From the NCBI GenBank assembly GCA_015655045.1, contig JAATFU010000005.1, positions 124,001-188,000 on the forward strand: a stretch of 64,000 nt of DNA, given 5' to 3'. Positions 8,766-15,770 of this stretch are shown piece by piece. This DNA comes from Candidatus Saccharimonadota bacterium (GTDB lineage Bacteria > Patescibacteriota > Saccharimonadia > Saccharimonadales > Saccharimonadaceae). Numbering within the stretch: position 1 is the stretch's first letter; each line of letters starts with the position of its first letter. Both the position numbers and the translations under genes were made by a program. The notes below the pieces were generated by a model. That model worked only from the letters and a program-made list of their open reading frames with translations, searched no databases and was not told the DNA's origin.

Positions 8766-8777
8766 AGCCTCTCCCCT

Positions 8778-9722
8778 CTACATTCCCGGCATATTCATAT
8801 TCATATTCGTGTCCATATCCATGTCGCTATTCACCGCCTTCGTATCGGTCGACGATGTTGCCGTAGAAGGCATCATGTATTTCATTACTATAGTATCATA
8901 AAGGGTTGGTTCACCCAGTCGGTAGAGACGTACCGCTACATCGGCTGAGGGCACGGCAAGCGCAGTATAACTACTAGACGTAAGGACTTGTGAGCTTGAG
9001 TGTGCCCGTATAAGCCAGTTCGCATAGTCTGAAGCCGAGGTTGCAATCGCACTAAATCGCATACCAGAAAATCCTGTACCACTCAAATTCGCTGATGATC
9101 CAGCATACGTACCGCTCGTATCGGCCATGAGATGCAACTTGGTGGTCATACCTGGCATGGCATAGATTTGCCCACCGAGACTAGGAATCCAGAACGAGTT
9201 CATCGGAGCATCAGCAGTAATATCAAACTCAATCGGAGTATTGATTGGAAACTCAACGGTATTTACTGAGGCAACCTGCTGGTCTGGATAGAGAAAGAGC
9301 CATTTCCACTGCAAGGCTACCACTTGAATCTTGAGTGGCGGATGAGTAGACGTAAGGGACCGCGTAGGATCAAGTTGGTGGCTACTTGTCCATGTCACAA
9401 TCGCAAGAACCAAAATAATCAGACAGGGAATTCCCCACCATAACGTTTCAAAGAAGCGACTTCCATCCCATTCGGGCGAATAGATAGCTTTAGTATTAGT
9501 TGCCCGGTATCTCCATACAATCACAAATAGCATGACAAACACCGGCACGACTACGACGAGACTCAGCAGGGTCGTGAAGATAAGGAGGCCTCGTTCTTTG
9601 TCGGCGATAATACCTTTTGGATCAAGAATGGCAAAATGAGCTCCCTGAAGGGCATATGCGAGAAGCCCCCCAACAACAAGCAGAGGGATAGCGATGATAA
9701 AGATTTTCATTAATTTTTTCAC
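8778..9722 (-). CDS. cyoA: Cytochrome bo3 quinol oxidase subunit II with Met-rich tail (314 aa)
   Basis: Subunit II has an N-terminal membrane helix, a second hairpin helix and an external cupredoxin domain. The CuA ligands are missing and replaced by the quinol-oxidase form (GTGFSGMRFSAIATSASDY), which identifies a quinol rather than cytochrome c oxidase. WEWGIP-like FFETLWWGIPCLIILVLA marks helix 2. The first 25 residues are hydrophobic but lack the lipobox Cys found in E. coli CyoA. The C-terminus ends in a Met/Asp/Asn repeat (MDMDTNMNMNMPGM), resembling copper-binding Met-rich segments. The start is GTG 9722 or ATG 9710; neither has a clear ribosome binding site. It is the first gene of cyoABCDE-ndh. 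Confidence 0.95.
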   Translation of the reverse strand: MKKLMKIFIIAIPLLVVGGLLAYALQGAHFAILDPKGIIADKERGLLIFTTLLSLVVVVPVFVMLFVIVWRYRATNTKAIYSPEWDGSRFFETLWWGIPCLIILVLAIVTWTSSHQLDPTRSLTSTHPPLKIQVVALQWKWLFLYPDQQVASVNTVEFPINTPIEFDITADAPMNSFWIPSLGGQIYAMPGMTTKLHLMADTSGTYAGSSANLSGTGFSGMRFSAIATSASDYANWLIRAHSSSQVLTSSSYTALAVPSADVAVRLYRLGEPTLYDTIVMKYMMPSTATSSTDTKAVNSDMDMDTNMNMNMPGM

Positions 9723-9821
9723 GTTGTCTTACGCTCACGTATAACGGTAATGTTTGTTTAAGAATACACCCTTACTCAGTTTGCGCATAGTTCGTCTCGA
9801 TCATTATCCTCTACGGAATAT

Positions 9822-10205
9822 CTAGAAATTGATGAGTTCAATATCAAACACAAGGTCACTGTTTGGGGGAATGTTAGCCGCTGCCCGAACTGACCCATAG
9901 GCAAGACTAGCCGGGATAATTAAACGACGCGTGCCACCAACCTTCATACCGGGAACGCCCTGAGTCCAGCCCTTAATGACTTGATCGAGGCCGAACGTGG
10001 CAGCCCGACCAAAATCATGGCTGCTCTGAAAGATAATGCCGTTACTACAGAGTGCACCCGTATAGTGAGCAGTGATCGTTGCACCGGTTGGTACCTCAGG
10101 ACCCTCTCCCTCGACAAGATCAATACTTTGGAGGTTGTCTACTGTGGCGATTGGTTCAAAGTTAGCCAGGTGAGTGCCCTCAAGGGGGGTGGAGGATGTA
10201 TTCAT
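9822..10205 (-). CDS. FKBP-type peptidyl-prolyl cis-trans isomerase (127 aa)
   Basis: A single FKBP domain that speeds Xaa-Pro isomerisation during protein folding. Visible family motifs are GATITAHYTGALCSNGIIFQSS, VIKGWTQGVPGMKVGGTRRL and IPASLAYG, ending in LVFDIELINF. There is no signal peptide, so it is probably cytoplasmic. The short N-terminal extension (about 25 residues) precedes the domain. The gene lies between the cyo operon and hsp20, all on the minus strand. A TGA TAGAAT extended -10 (10220-10212) ends 6 nt before the ATG, predicting a leaderless mRNA. Confidence 0.93.
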   Translation of the reverse strand: MNTSSTPLEGTHLANFEPIATVDNLQSIDLVEGEGPEVPTGATITAHYTGALCSNGIIFQSSHDFGRAATFGLDQVIKGWTQGVPGMKVGGTRRLIIPASLAYGSVRAAANIPPNSDLVFDIELINF

Positions 10206-10211
10206 ATCCCT

Positions 10212-10220
10212 ATTCTATCA
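10212..10220 (-). promoter_or_regulatory. Extended -10 of the FKBP gene, leaderless geometry
   Basis: On the minus strand TGA (10220-10218) and TAGAAT (10217-10212) are followed by 6 nt (AGGGAT) and then the ATG at 10205. Confidence 0.5.
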
Positions 10221-10279
10221 AACTTCGTACCCTAACGGAATTTCCCTTGGCACCTCGTAGTCTCTGGCCCTGATATATA

Positions 10280-10310
10280 GATACACCACGTTATTATAAC
10301 GTGGTGTATC
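10280..10310. other. Near-perfect 31-nt palindrome between hsp20 and the FKBP gene
   Basis: Fifteen bases (10280-10294) are the exact reverse complement of 10296-10310 with a single T at the centre. It lies 38 nt after the hsp20 stop. It may work as a terminator, yet neither side has a clear U-tract; it could also be a protein-binding site. Confidence 0.5.
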
Positions 10311-10348
10311 AGAAAGAAGCATGACACTCTCACCTGAAGGGTAATGGG

Positions 10349-10783
10349 TTACTTCTTCACCTTCGCTTTACTCTCGATCGCAATCTTCTTTGGCTCAGGA
10401 AGCGGTGTGAGCGGAACTGTTACTTTTAAGACACCCTCGTCAAGGTGAGCGGTAACCTTATCACCATTTGCCCGTTCAGGCAATTGAATTTGACGGTAGA
10501 AGCTACTACTACTTTCGCGTACCACGTACTTTTTTGTCTTGTCTTCCTCCTTCTCGTGGCGTTCGGCCTGGATTGTTAACAAACCATCGTTGACTTGAAT
10601 ATCGACATCATCTTGATTGAAGTTTGGTAGATGAGCCTCGACGACCATTTCATTGTCTCTGGTGTAGACATCGGTAGTTGGAATATTGATACCTTTTAGC
10701 GGTGTCAACCAATCATCACCAAAGAATTGACGTTGCAGGGCGCTTAGTTCTGCAAATGGATCGTACCGTACAAGTTTATTCAT
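10349..10783 (-). CDS. Hsp20 / alpha-crystallin small heat-shock protein (144 aa)
   Basis: An ATP-independent holdase that keeps unfolding proteins soluble. The N-terminus has the usual WxPFxEL-like segment (VRYDPFAELSALQRQFF). The alpha-crystallin domain spans about residues 38-135 and contains the A-x-x-n-GVL motif as LDEGVLKVTVPL. The C-terminal extension has IAIESKAKVKK in place of a clear IXI motif. A strong AAAGGAGGAG precedes the ATG. A consensus promoter (TTGAAT, 16 nt, TATAAT) lies upstream with a hairpin at the predicted 5' end of the mRNA; no CIRCE is seen, so control differs from dnaK and dnaJ. Confidence 0.94.
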   Translation of the reverse strand: MNKLVRYDPFAELSALQRQFFGDDWLTPLKGINIPTTDVYTRDNEMVVEAHLPNFNQDDVDIQVNDGLLTIQAERHEKEEDKTKKYVVRESSSSFYRQIQLPERANGDKVTAHLDEGVLKVTVPLTPLPEPKKIAIESKAKVKK

Positions 10784-10828
10784 TATAATTCTCCTCCTTT
10801 CGTTTAATGGATTAGATAAAACGTCATG

Positions 10829-10880
10829 AGAAGCAATAATGCTTCTATCTTTATTATAGAAAGTGGTTACAAAAATTCAA
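10829..10880 (-). promoter_or_regulatory. hsp20 promoter and 5'-terminal stem-loop
   Basis: Minus strand: TTGAAT (10880-10875), 16 nt, TATAAT (10858-10853). Transcription would start near 10846. Exactly there begins an inverted repeat AGAAGCA-N4-TGCTTCT (10846-10829), so the mRNA would carry a stem-loop at its extreme 5' end, or the repeat is an operator. Confidence 0.5.
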
Positions 10881-10906
10881 TATGTATGAATAAAAATAAT
10901 GCGCTC

Positions 10907-12037
10907 TTACGCATCGACACCAATCGCGTCGTAAATCGAGCTAAACCCATCAGCTCTCACTAATCTTGCGAGCTCTCGGTTAATTTGACCAATGAGCTGG
11001 GGGCCTTGAAAAATCATACCGGTAATTAATTCAACGAGACTTGCCCCTAGCCGTATCTTTGTGTAGGCATCTTGGGCCGAGAAGACGCCACCCACACCAA
11101 TAATCGTAAATCGCTTACCGTAGTGGGTATAGGTTTCTTTAATAAGACGATTGCTTAGTTCATAGGTTGGTTTACCACTTAGGCCACCCTTCACATAGTC
11201 AGGCAGCTCCTCGAGGAACGTAATCTTTGCTCGATCTTTCGTGAGGTTACAGATCGTAATACCACTCACGGTATGACGGGCTGCTACTTGAAGCAGATCA
11301 TCAAATTGCTTCCAGGTGAGATCACTGGGCATCTTTAGGAAAATGGGCTGAGCTAGCTTTACCTTATCAACTGCCGTAAGCAGTCGATCAAGACTCTGGG
11401 CTTGAGTAAAAGGTTCTCCACCGTAGGTGTTGGGGCAGGAAATATTAATGGTAATCATTGCTGCCACGGCTGTTTGCTTTACTTTGCGTAGTCCTCGTAT
11501 ACAGTCAGCTATCATGCCAGCTTCAGTGTGAACGCTCGGGATGTTTGTATGCGCAATAGAGACGTTGAGGGGAAAATTTGTGAAGGTATCTTTTGGATAC
11601 TTCTTGAGACGCGCCATTACCTGGTCGGCACCCTGATTACCCAGCCCGGCATGAACAACCAGTGATTTCGTGTGTGGCAAGCGGTAGAACCATGGGCGAG
11701 GATTACCAGGACCAAATTGATTTGTCACCGTTCCCCCTTCCATAAAACCAAAACCAATTGAGTGGAGGATGCGTGGTAATTCAATATTCTTATCAAAGCC
11801 CGCTGAGAGTCCAATGGGATTGGTAAAGACGATATCGTGAATAGTTTGCTTGAGAACCGGTAAGTCCTCATACGCATACGTAGTACGCAGTAATCGTCGC
11901 ACTACGCGATTCTTTTGCAGCCATGCACCCAGACGCAGCATATCACTATGAACCCTATCTGGACTCACCTTAAAGGCAATCGGTTTAACGACGGAACGAT
12001 AGATAGATCCACTAAGCTGGCTTACAAAAATAATCAT
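10907..12037 (-). CDS. pyrD: Quinone-type dihydroorotate dehydrogenase-like flavoprotein (376 aa)
   Basis: The fold and length are those of class 2 PyrD: an N-terminal amphipathic helix for quinone access (residues 1-40, with VSPDRVHSDML) and an FMN barrel (NPIGLSAGFDKN, ITICNLTKDR, GGLSGKPTYELSNRLI, GVGGVFSAQDAYTKI). The active site is unusual. The catalytic base, Ser175 in E. coli, is Cys here (NISCPNT), as in class 1 enzymes. The orotate-contact loop reads VVHAGLGNQG where E. coli has INRMGFNNLG, losing the Asn and Arg. No other pyrimidine genes are in the window. ATG 12037 fits the family N-terminus; a GTG start at 12052 is possible. It could feed electrons to the quinone used by the bo3 oxidase. 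Confidence 0.82.
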   Translation of the reverse strand: MIIFVSQLSGSIYRSVVKPIAFKVSPDRVHSDMLRLGAWLQKNRVVRRLLRTTYAYEDLPVLKQTIHDIVFTNPIGLSAGFDKNIELPRILHSIGFGFMEGGTVTNQFGPGNPRPWFYRLPHTKSLVVHAGLGNQGADQVMARLKKYPKDTFTNFPLNVSIAHTNIPSVHTEAGMIADCIRGLRKVKQTAVAAMITINISCPNTYGGEPFTQAQSLDRLLTAVDKVKLAQPIFLKMPSDLTWKQFDDLLQVAARHTVSGITICNLTKDRAKITFLEELPDYVKGGLSGKPTYELSNRLIKETYTHYGKRFTIIGVGGVFSAQDAYTKIRLGASLVELITGMIFQGPQLIGQINRELARLVRADGFSSIYDAIGVDA

Positions 12038-12135
12038 ACGAGACCTGAGCACTCCTTTGTTACAACGACATGTGGCAGAGTATTAGACGATTGAGTCATA
12101 TACATGCATAATAGGCTACGTACTCAACTTTTGTC

Positions 12136-12151
12136 TGTGACCTTTGTCACA
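12136..12151. promoter_or_regulatory. Perfect CRP-type box upstream of the CRP/FNR regulator gene
   Basis: TGTGAC-N4-GTCACA is a perfect dyad and matches the E. coli CRP consensus TGTGA-N6-TCACA at all ten positions. It ends 10 nt before ATG 12162, so binding there would block the gene (autorepression). It is also 99 nt from the divergent pyrD start. Confidence 0.8.
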
Positions 12152-12161
12152 TAGGATCTCT

Positions 12162-12797
12162 ATGGCACTCGATACTCACCCCGCTTCTTCTCTTACCGCC
12201 TTCTTTAGTCGCTTCCCTCAAAAGCATTTTGCAAAGGGGGAGCTTATTCTCTATCCAAGTGATGAGCACCTGCCGAAGATCACCTATATTGAAGAGGGTA
12301 TCGTTGCCCAGTACGCCATCCACGCGAGTGGCACAAAAGTTATTGTTAATATCTTTAAAGCGGGAGCCTTCTTCCCTGCCGCCTCGGCAGTTAACCACAC
12401 ACTGAACACCTACTTCTTTGAAGCGTCTACCGAGGTAACTGGTCGTCAAGCCGAGCCGCAGGCGGTCGAAGAACTCTTACATCACAATCCCGCTATTACC
12501 TACGATCTTCTACAACGAGTCTATCGAGGTACCGACGGGCTACTCGGTCGCCTGAGTCTATTGCTCGATGGTAGTGCTCGAAGTAAACTTCTTTACGAGT
12601 TGGTAATTAGTAGTGAACGATTTGGAGAAATTATCCCTGAGGGCCGATTGCTTCGTATTACCGAAGATGAACTAGCTCAGCAAATCGGTCTGGCACGCGA
12701 AACGGTGAGCCGAACCTTGAAAACATTACGCACCGAGGGTCTTGTCAGTCTACAGCGGGGAGCCATTCTGCTCTACAGCCACGCCCTTCAGGCATAG
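12162..12797 (+). CDS. CRP/FNR-family transcriptional regulator (211 aa)
   Basis: The N-terminal cyclic-nucleotide-binding-like beta-roll (residues about 20-120) is followed by a dimer helix and a winged helix. The recognition helix reads LARETVSRTLKTL, keeping the Arg-Glu...Arg residues with which E. coli CRP reads TGTGA. There are no Cys residues, so it is not an Fe-S FNR. The cAMP pocket residues of CRP are not obvious, so the ligand is unknown. AGGA lies 5 nt before ATG 12162; an upstream TTG at 12144 is inside the operator and less likely. The 3' end overlaps the convergent membrane-protein gene by 10 bp. Respiratory genes nearby make redox or energy control plausible. Confidence 0.88.
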   Translation: MALDTHPASSLTAFFSRFPQKHFAKGELILYPSDEHLPKITYIEEGIVAQYAIHASGTKVIVNIFKAGAFFPAASAVNHTLNTYFFEASTEVTGRQAEPQAVEELLHHNPAITYDLLQRVYRGTDGLLGRLSLLLDGSARSKLLYELVISSERFGEIIPEGRLLRITEDELAQQIGLARETVSRTLKTLRTEGLVSLQRGAILLYSHALQA

Positions 12798-13249
12798 GTA
12801 TCGGAACGAAACGATTGGAGGAGCGCGCTAAAATCTTTTTTCAACGACAAACTTGTATGACTCAGGTTACCGACAAAGCCATCTTTCGTTGGCGCCGCTA
12901 CATCACGGGCTAAGCGAAAGAGTAGTATAACCTTTGGGGTCTGAATAACGTCCGAGAGGGTCTGTAGCTTATCGACGAATTGTTTGATGGCTCGTCGCTG
13001 GGCTTTCGTCTGTGAGGGCATCACGTAGCGGATAATTAATTTTATCAAGATCGAAAAAGCAATAACAATGCTTACCGCGATAACAACAGGAATTCCCAAG
13101 AGCCACCACCATAGACTTATAGTAGTGAGCCATAGCGTACCTCCTATCAAGATAGCCGACAAAAGAGCTGCCATGATAACAACTGGGGTATAGACACGAT
13201 TGGCAAACTCCGTACCAATCGCCCGAATTACCAAAAGAGAAGCTTTCAT
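12788..13249 (-). CDS. Unknown two-helix membrane protein (153 aa)
   Basis: No family is recognised. There are two adjacent hydrophobic segments around residues 22-44 and 47-72 (VVIMAALLSAILIGGTLW and WWWLLGIPVVIAVSIVIAFS), then a basic cytoplasmic-looking tail with KAQRRAIKQFVDKLQTLSDV. A longer frame begins 12 codons upstream, but ATG 13249 is preferred: TATACT (13262-13257) ends 7 nt before it, and the intervening AGGAGGT is too close to the ATG to serve as a normal ribosome binding site. The layout is the same as at murA. Confidence 0.65.
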   Translation of the reverse strand: MKASLLVIRAIGTEFANRVYTPVVIMAALLSAILIGGTLWLTTISLWWWLLGIPVVIAVSIVIAFSILIKLIIRYVMPSQTKAQRRAIKQFVDKLQTLSDVIQTPKVILLFRLARDVAAPTKDGFVGNLSHTSLSLKKDFSALLQSFRSDTYA

Positions 13250-13311
13250 ACCTCCTAGTATACGTGGCGGGGGCGTATTGTACACCTCTAGCCTTCGTAT
13301 GGTGCCGGCCG

Positions 13312-14034
13312 CTATGTCGTTATTTGAAAAATGACGTTATCACAAAACCATTGCGTCGCCATAATGGCCGCAATAAGCTGATCCTGCCCGATCGTATAGG
13401 TACTGGGGTTCCCCCACGGGTCGGCCACCAGAAATTCGCCAGCTATATTACGCCCGTAGATCATGACAGCATGTGTCGCGATCCCGTTATGCGTATCATC
13501 CGGTTGAGATTGTCTCAAACCGGTGCTTCTACCATGTCCCGTCCCTCGAAGCGTCGGTTGGTTGACGCCCACGCAAAATGGTCCTTGCCTAATGAGCTGC
13601 TCCAACAAGTCGCTCGAAGGGTACGATTGAATGACGAGCTTGCCTCCTTGTTGCAGAAACTGGATATAGTCATCTACATACTGCGTCGAAAGCGCCTTCC
13701 CCAGGCTTCGTACTGATCTTGTGGCTCGAACCACCTCGAGTCGCTCAAGCAACGTAGATGAGCGTAGGTCTTGCCAGGAAAGGTCAATTAACATGGAATC
13801 AAACGTATAAAGAGTAACTGTAAAGCCCGCCCCTAGGCACCAAGCAGCGAGTTCGGGCAAGCTCGAGCCAAGCTCAGTCCCATTTGGATCGGTATAGACC
13901 GGGGCCTCACGTAGGATAGTTTCAAGCTTATATTGTGAGCTAAGGTGGCTTACCAACATTGCCGTAGCCGTTTGGGTGCAGGCTGCATTTGTTGGCTGCA
14001 ACAGTGGCGTGTAGGAATACTGCAAAGACTTCAT
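13312..14034 (-). CDS. Peptidase C39-like cysteine peptidase (240 aa)
   Basis: The protein is a soluble papain-fold enzyme or a binding relative. A Gln and Cys pair lies near the N-terminus (LLQPTNAACTQTATAML), a His is in THAVMIYGRN near residue 198, and an Asp is in FLVADPWG, matching the C39-like order Cys-His-Asp. No ABC transporter or bacteriocin gene adjoins it, so a bacteriocin-processing role is not supported. The frame is open 32 codons further upstream but that overlaps the preceding gene; ATG 14034 has a TATAAT (14046-14041) 6 nt before it, inside the end of the upstream gene. Substrate unknown. Confidence 0.7.
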   Translation of the reverse strand: MKSLQYSYTPLLQPTNAACTQTATAMLVSHLSSQYKLETILREAPVYTDPNGTELGSSLPELAAWCLGAGFTVTLYTFDSMLIDLSWQDLRSSTLLERLEVVRATRSVRSLGKALSTQYVDDYIQFLQQGGKLVIQSYPSSDLLEQLIRQGPFCVGVNQPTLRGTGHGRSTGLRQSQPDDTHNGIATHAVMIYGRNIAGEFLVADPWGNPSTYTIGQDQLIAAIMATQWFCDNVIFQITT

Positions 14035-14041
14035 GTCGCTA

Positions 14042-15148
14042 TTATAGCTCGAGAAATAACGCTGCCCACACCATACCGGGGTCTGCCCGATATAGGGGTG
14101 CTTTAAACCAAGAGCCATCTGGATTGACAAGCTCAGGATAGGTCCCGTGTCGTTCGATTAAGCTCGCAAAATGCGCGTATTGTTCGGCATACTCAGGGCA
14201 ATCGTATCGCTTAAGCAAGTGGAGATAGAAGGTTCCGTGCCACGTCCAGATAGTTGTACCCGTATAGTTAGGCATTAAAATGGTGCCCATACCAAACCGG
14301 TAGTGAAATACCTCTGGCCGGTTACAATATACCAATGGATAAAGGCTATTGAGACCAGCTTTTTCAATGTAGGCAAAGGTAGCTTTCGCTTTATCAACAT
14401 CATCAATAATCCCTAAAAAGAACGGCATTAAAGCACACTCAGAACTATAGACTGCTGCGACGCGATCAGCTTGAAAATACTCACCCGTCCAATAGTTCGC
14501 GACTAGGTCTTCTCGGTACTGCGCCACATCAAACGGAAAAGTACGTAAGCCAAGCTCCTGGCTACACTGCGCAAGTCTTGCGACCAAGCTAACTGCGTAA
14601 GCGCTTCGATCATAATAGACGGCATCGCGCATTTCAGCGTAGTGCAATGGACGAAGCTCGCCCGTAGCTGGATTGAGAAAAGTTTTGACATATTTTTCCA
14701 ACTGGCGATCGAGAAACGCACGTTCCGAAAGACTCAGGGAATAGTGACTCACGACAAGAGAGTGAAGGAGCCAAGGCAGCGCATCAACACTTTTTTTGGC
14801 GGGGGCATTAAAGGTATTTCCGGCCTTATCAATACACAGCGTGACTGCTCCTGCTCGGCGATAATGGTGTAGTGCCCAGACAAGAGTATGGTGGACTCGG
14901 TCGGTGTAGCCAAGATTAACAAGTGATTGACTGACCGTGCCAAAGTCGCGCATCCAGAAGAAATCGAAGTGTCCGAGACTTGTCCGATAGAAATCCCCCT
15001 CCCAAAGTTTTTCAATGACTTGCCCGCTAATTTGCTTGGCGTTACCCTCGAAGCGCTCAATGCGACCAAAGTAGCGATTCATGACTTGACGATATTCTGC
15101 GCGTACAGTACCAAGGATCGCCCCGGTCCGTCGAATAAGTGGTTTCAT
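14042..15148 (-). CDS. Six-hairpin (alpha/alpha)6 glycoside hydrolase-like protein (368 aa)
   Basis: The sequence resembles the (alpha/alpha)6 barrel of glycogen-debranching, GH15/GH63 and neutral invertase enzymes. FFWMRDFGTVSQSLVNLG carries the W-x-R-D motif of the barrel entrance, and repeated Trp/Tyr helices follow (DALPWLLHSLVVSHYSL, YYDRSAYAVSLVARLA, TTIWTWHGTFYLHLL). No signal peptide is visible, so it probably acts in the cytoplasm on an oligosaccharide. The substrate cannot be fixed. TGC TATACT (15164-15156) ends 7 nt before the ATG. The C39-like peptidase gene follows 7 nt downstream on the same strand. Confidence 0.7.
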   Translation of the reverse strand: MKPLIRRTGAILGTVRAEYRQVMNRYFGRIERFEGNAKQISGQVIEKLWEGDFYRTSLGHFDFFWMRDFGTVSQSLVNLGYTDRVHHTLVWALHHYRRAGAVTLCIDKAGNTFNAPAKKSVDALPWLLHSLVVSHYSLSLSERAFLDRQLEKYVKTFLNPATGELRPLHYAEMRDAVYYDRSAYAVSLVARLAQCSQELGLRTFPFDVAQYREDLVANYWTGEYFQADRVAAVYSSECALMPFFLGIIDDVDKAKATFAYIEKAGLNSLYPLVYCNRPEVFHYRFGMGTILMPNYTGTTIWTWHGTFYLHLLKRYDCPEYAEQYAHFASLIERHGTYPELVNPDGSWFKAPLYRADPGMVWAALFLEL

Positions 15149-15155
15149 AGCCTTA

Positions 15156-15164
15156 AGTATAGCA
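15156..15164 (-). promoter_or_regulatory. Extended -10 with leaderless geometry (glycosidase-like gene)
   Basis: Minus strand TGC (15164-15162), TATACT (15161-15156), then 7 nt and ATG 15148. No Shine-Dalgarno at a usable distance. Confidence 0.55.
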
Positions 15165-15228
15165 AAGAAAAGTGTCTCAATGGGCTTCGGTAGGTACTCG
15201 TACCTGTCCTATCCCCTCCAGTCATATC

Positions 15229-15681
15229 TTATGCCAGTAACCGACTGGCAATTTGTTTATTCGTAGCCCGTAAACGCGCCACTGCTGCTACGTCGCCTCG
15301 AGACCGCGCATCCCAATAGGCAACCTTCCCAGCGAGATACTCTTGTCGAAGTCTTAAGTGAGCGATCTCCTCTGCCACTGCTCTCTTATGACTGGCAAAC
15401 AGTTCTTTTTGCCGATCCGATGCGGCATCACCCACCCGAAGTAATTCGAGAAACGTCCTCATATCCTTAATTGAGAATCCGGTCTTGCGAAGACACGCAA
15501 GTGATTCGATGATATCGATCACCTCACCTGAATACCGTCTGTGTTTACTCGAGGTATCCCGATCAATCGGGGCGATAAGCCCGATCCGTTCATAGTAGCG
15601 TAATGTATGCTCACTAAAACCACTGCGGGTGGCCATTTCTTGAATCGTGAGCCGTTCGTCTTGAGTAGGTGGTTGAATCAT
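15229..15681 (-). CDS. MerR-family transcriptional regulator (150 aa)
   Basis: The N-terminal winged helix is clear (LTIQEMATRSGFSEHTLRYYER then IGLIAPIDR, residues about 9-40), followed by KTGFSIKDMRTFLELL and a long coiled-coil dimerisation helix (KRAVAEEIAHLRLRQEYL). It is short and has no Cys cluster, so metal sensing is unlikely; a small-molecule or stress role is possible. ATG 15681 is chosen because TTGACT, 18 nt, TGG CATACT ends 6 nt before it; the longer frame upstream would overlap that promoter. The long -35/-10 spacer is in the range MerR proteins act on, so autoregulation is plausible. The DUF1801 gene lies upstream on the same strand. Confidence 0.88.
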   Translation of the reverse strand: MIQPPTQDERLTIQEMATRSGFSEHTLRYYERIGLIAPIDRDTSSKHRRYSGEVIDIIESLACLRKTGFSIKDMRTFLELLRVGDAASDRQKELFASHKRAVAEEIAHLRLRQEYLAGKVAYWDARSRGDVAAVARLRATNKQIASRLLA

Positions 15682-15687
15682 GGCCTT

Positions 15688-15717
15688 AGTATGCCAACTT
15701 AGAGCACTCTCAGTCAA
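15688..15717 (-). promoter_or_regulatory. merR-type promoter with 18-nt spacer, leaderless geometry
   Basis: Minus strand TTGACT (15717-15712), 18 nt, CATACT (15693-15688) preceded by TGG; 6 nt (AAGGCC) then ATG 15681. Confidence 0.6.
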
Positions 15718-15770
15718 GGGAGACACATGAGTCGATAGCGCTCAAATGAATTTCGGAGCACGCTTCTTTC

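Noticed and set aside
9723-9770. CRP box upstream of cyoA
   Set aside because: ACGTGA occurs twice as a direct repeat, but there is no TGTGA-N6-TCACA dyad.
10829-10846. CIRCE upstream of hsp20
   Set aside because: The repeat AGAAGCA-N4-TGCTTCT does not match TTAGCACTC-N9-GAGTGCTAA in sequence or spacing.
13312-14034. Bacteriocin export/processing locus
   Set aside because: The C39-like peptidase has no fused or adjacent ABC transporter and no double-Gly leader peptide gene nearby.
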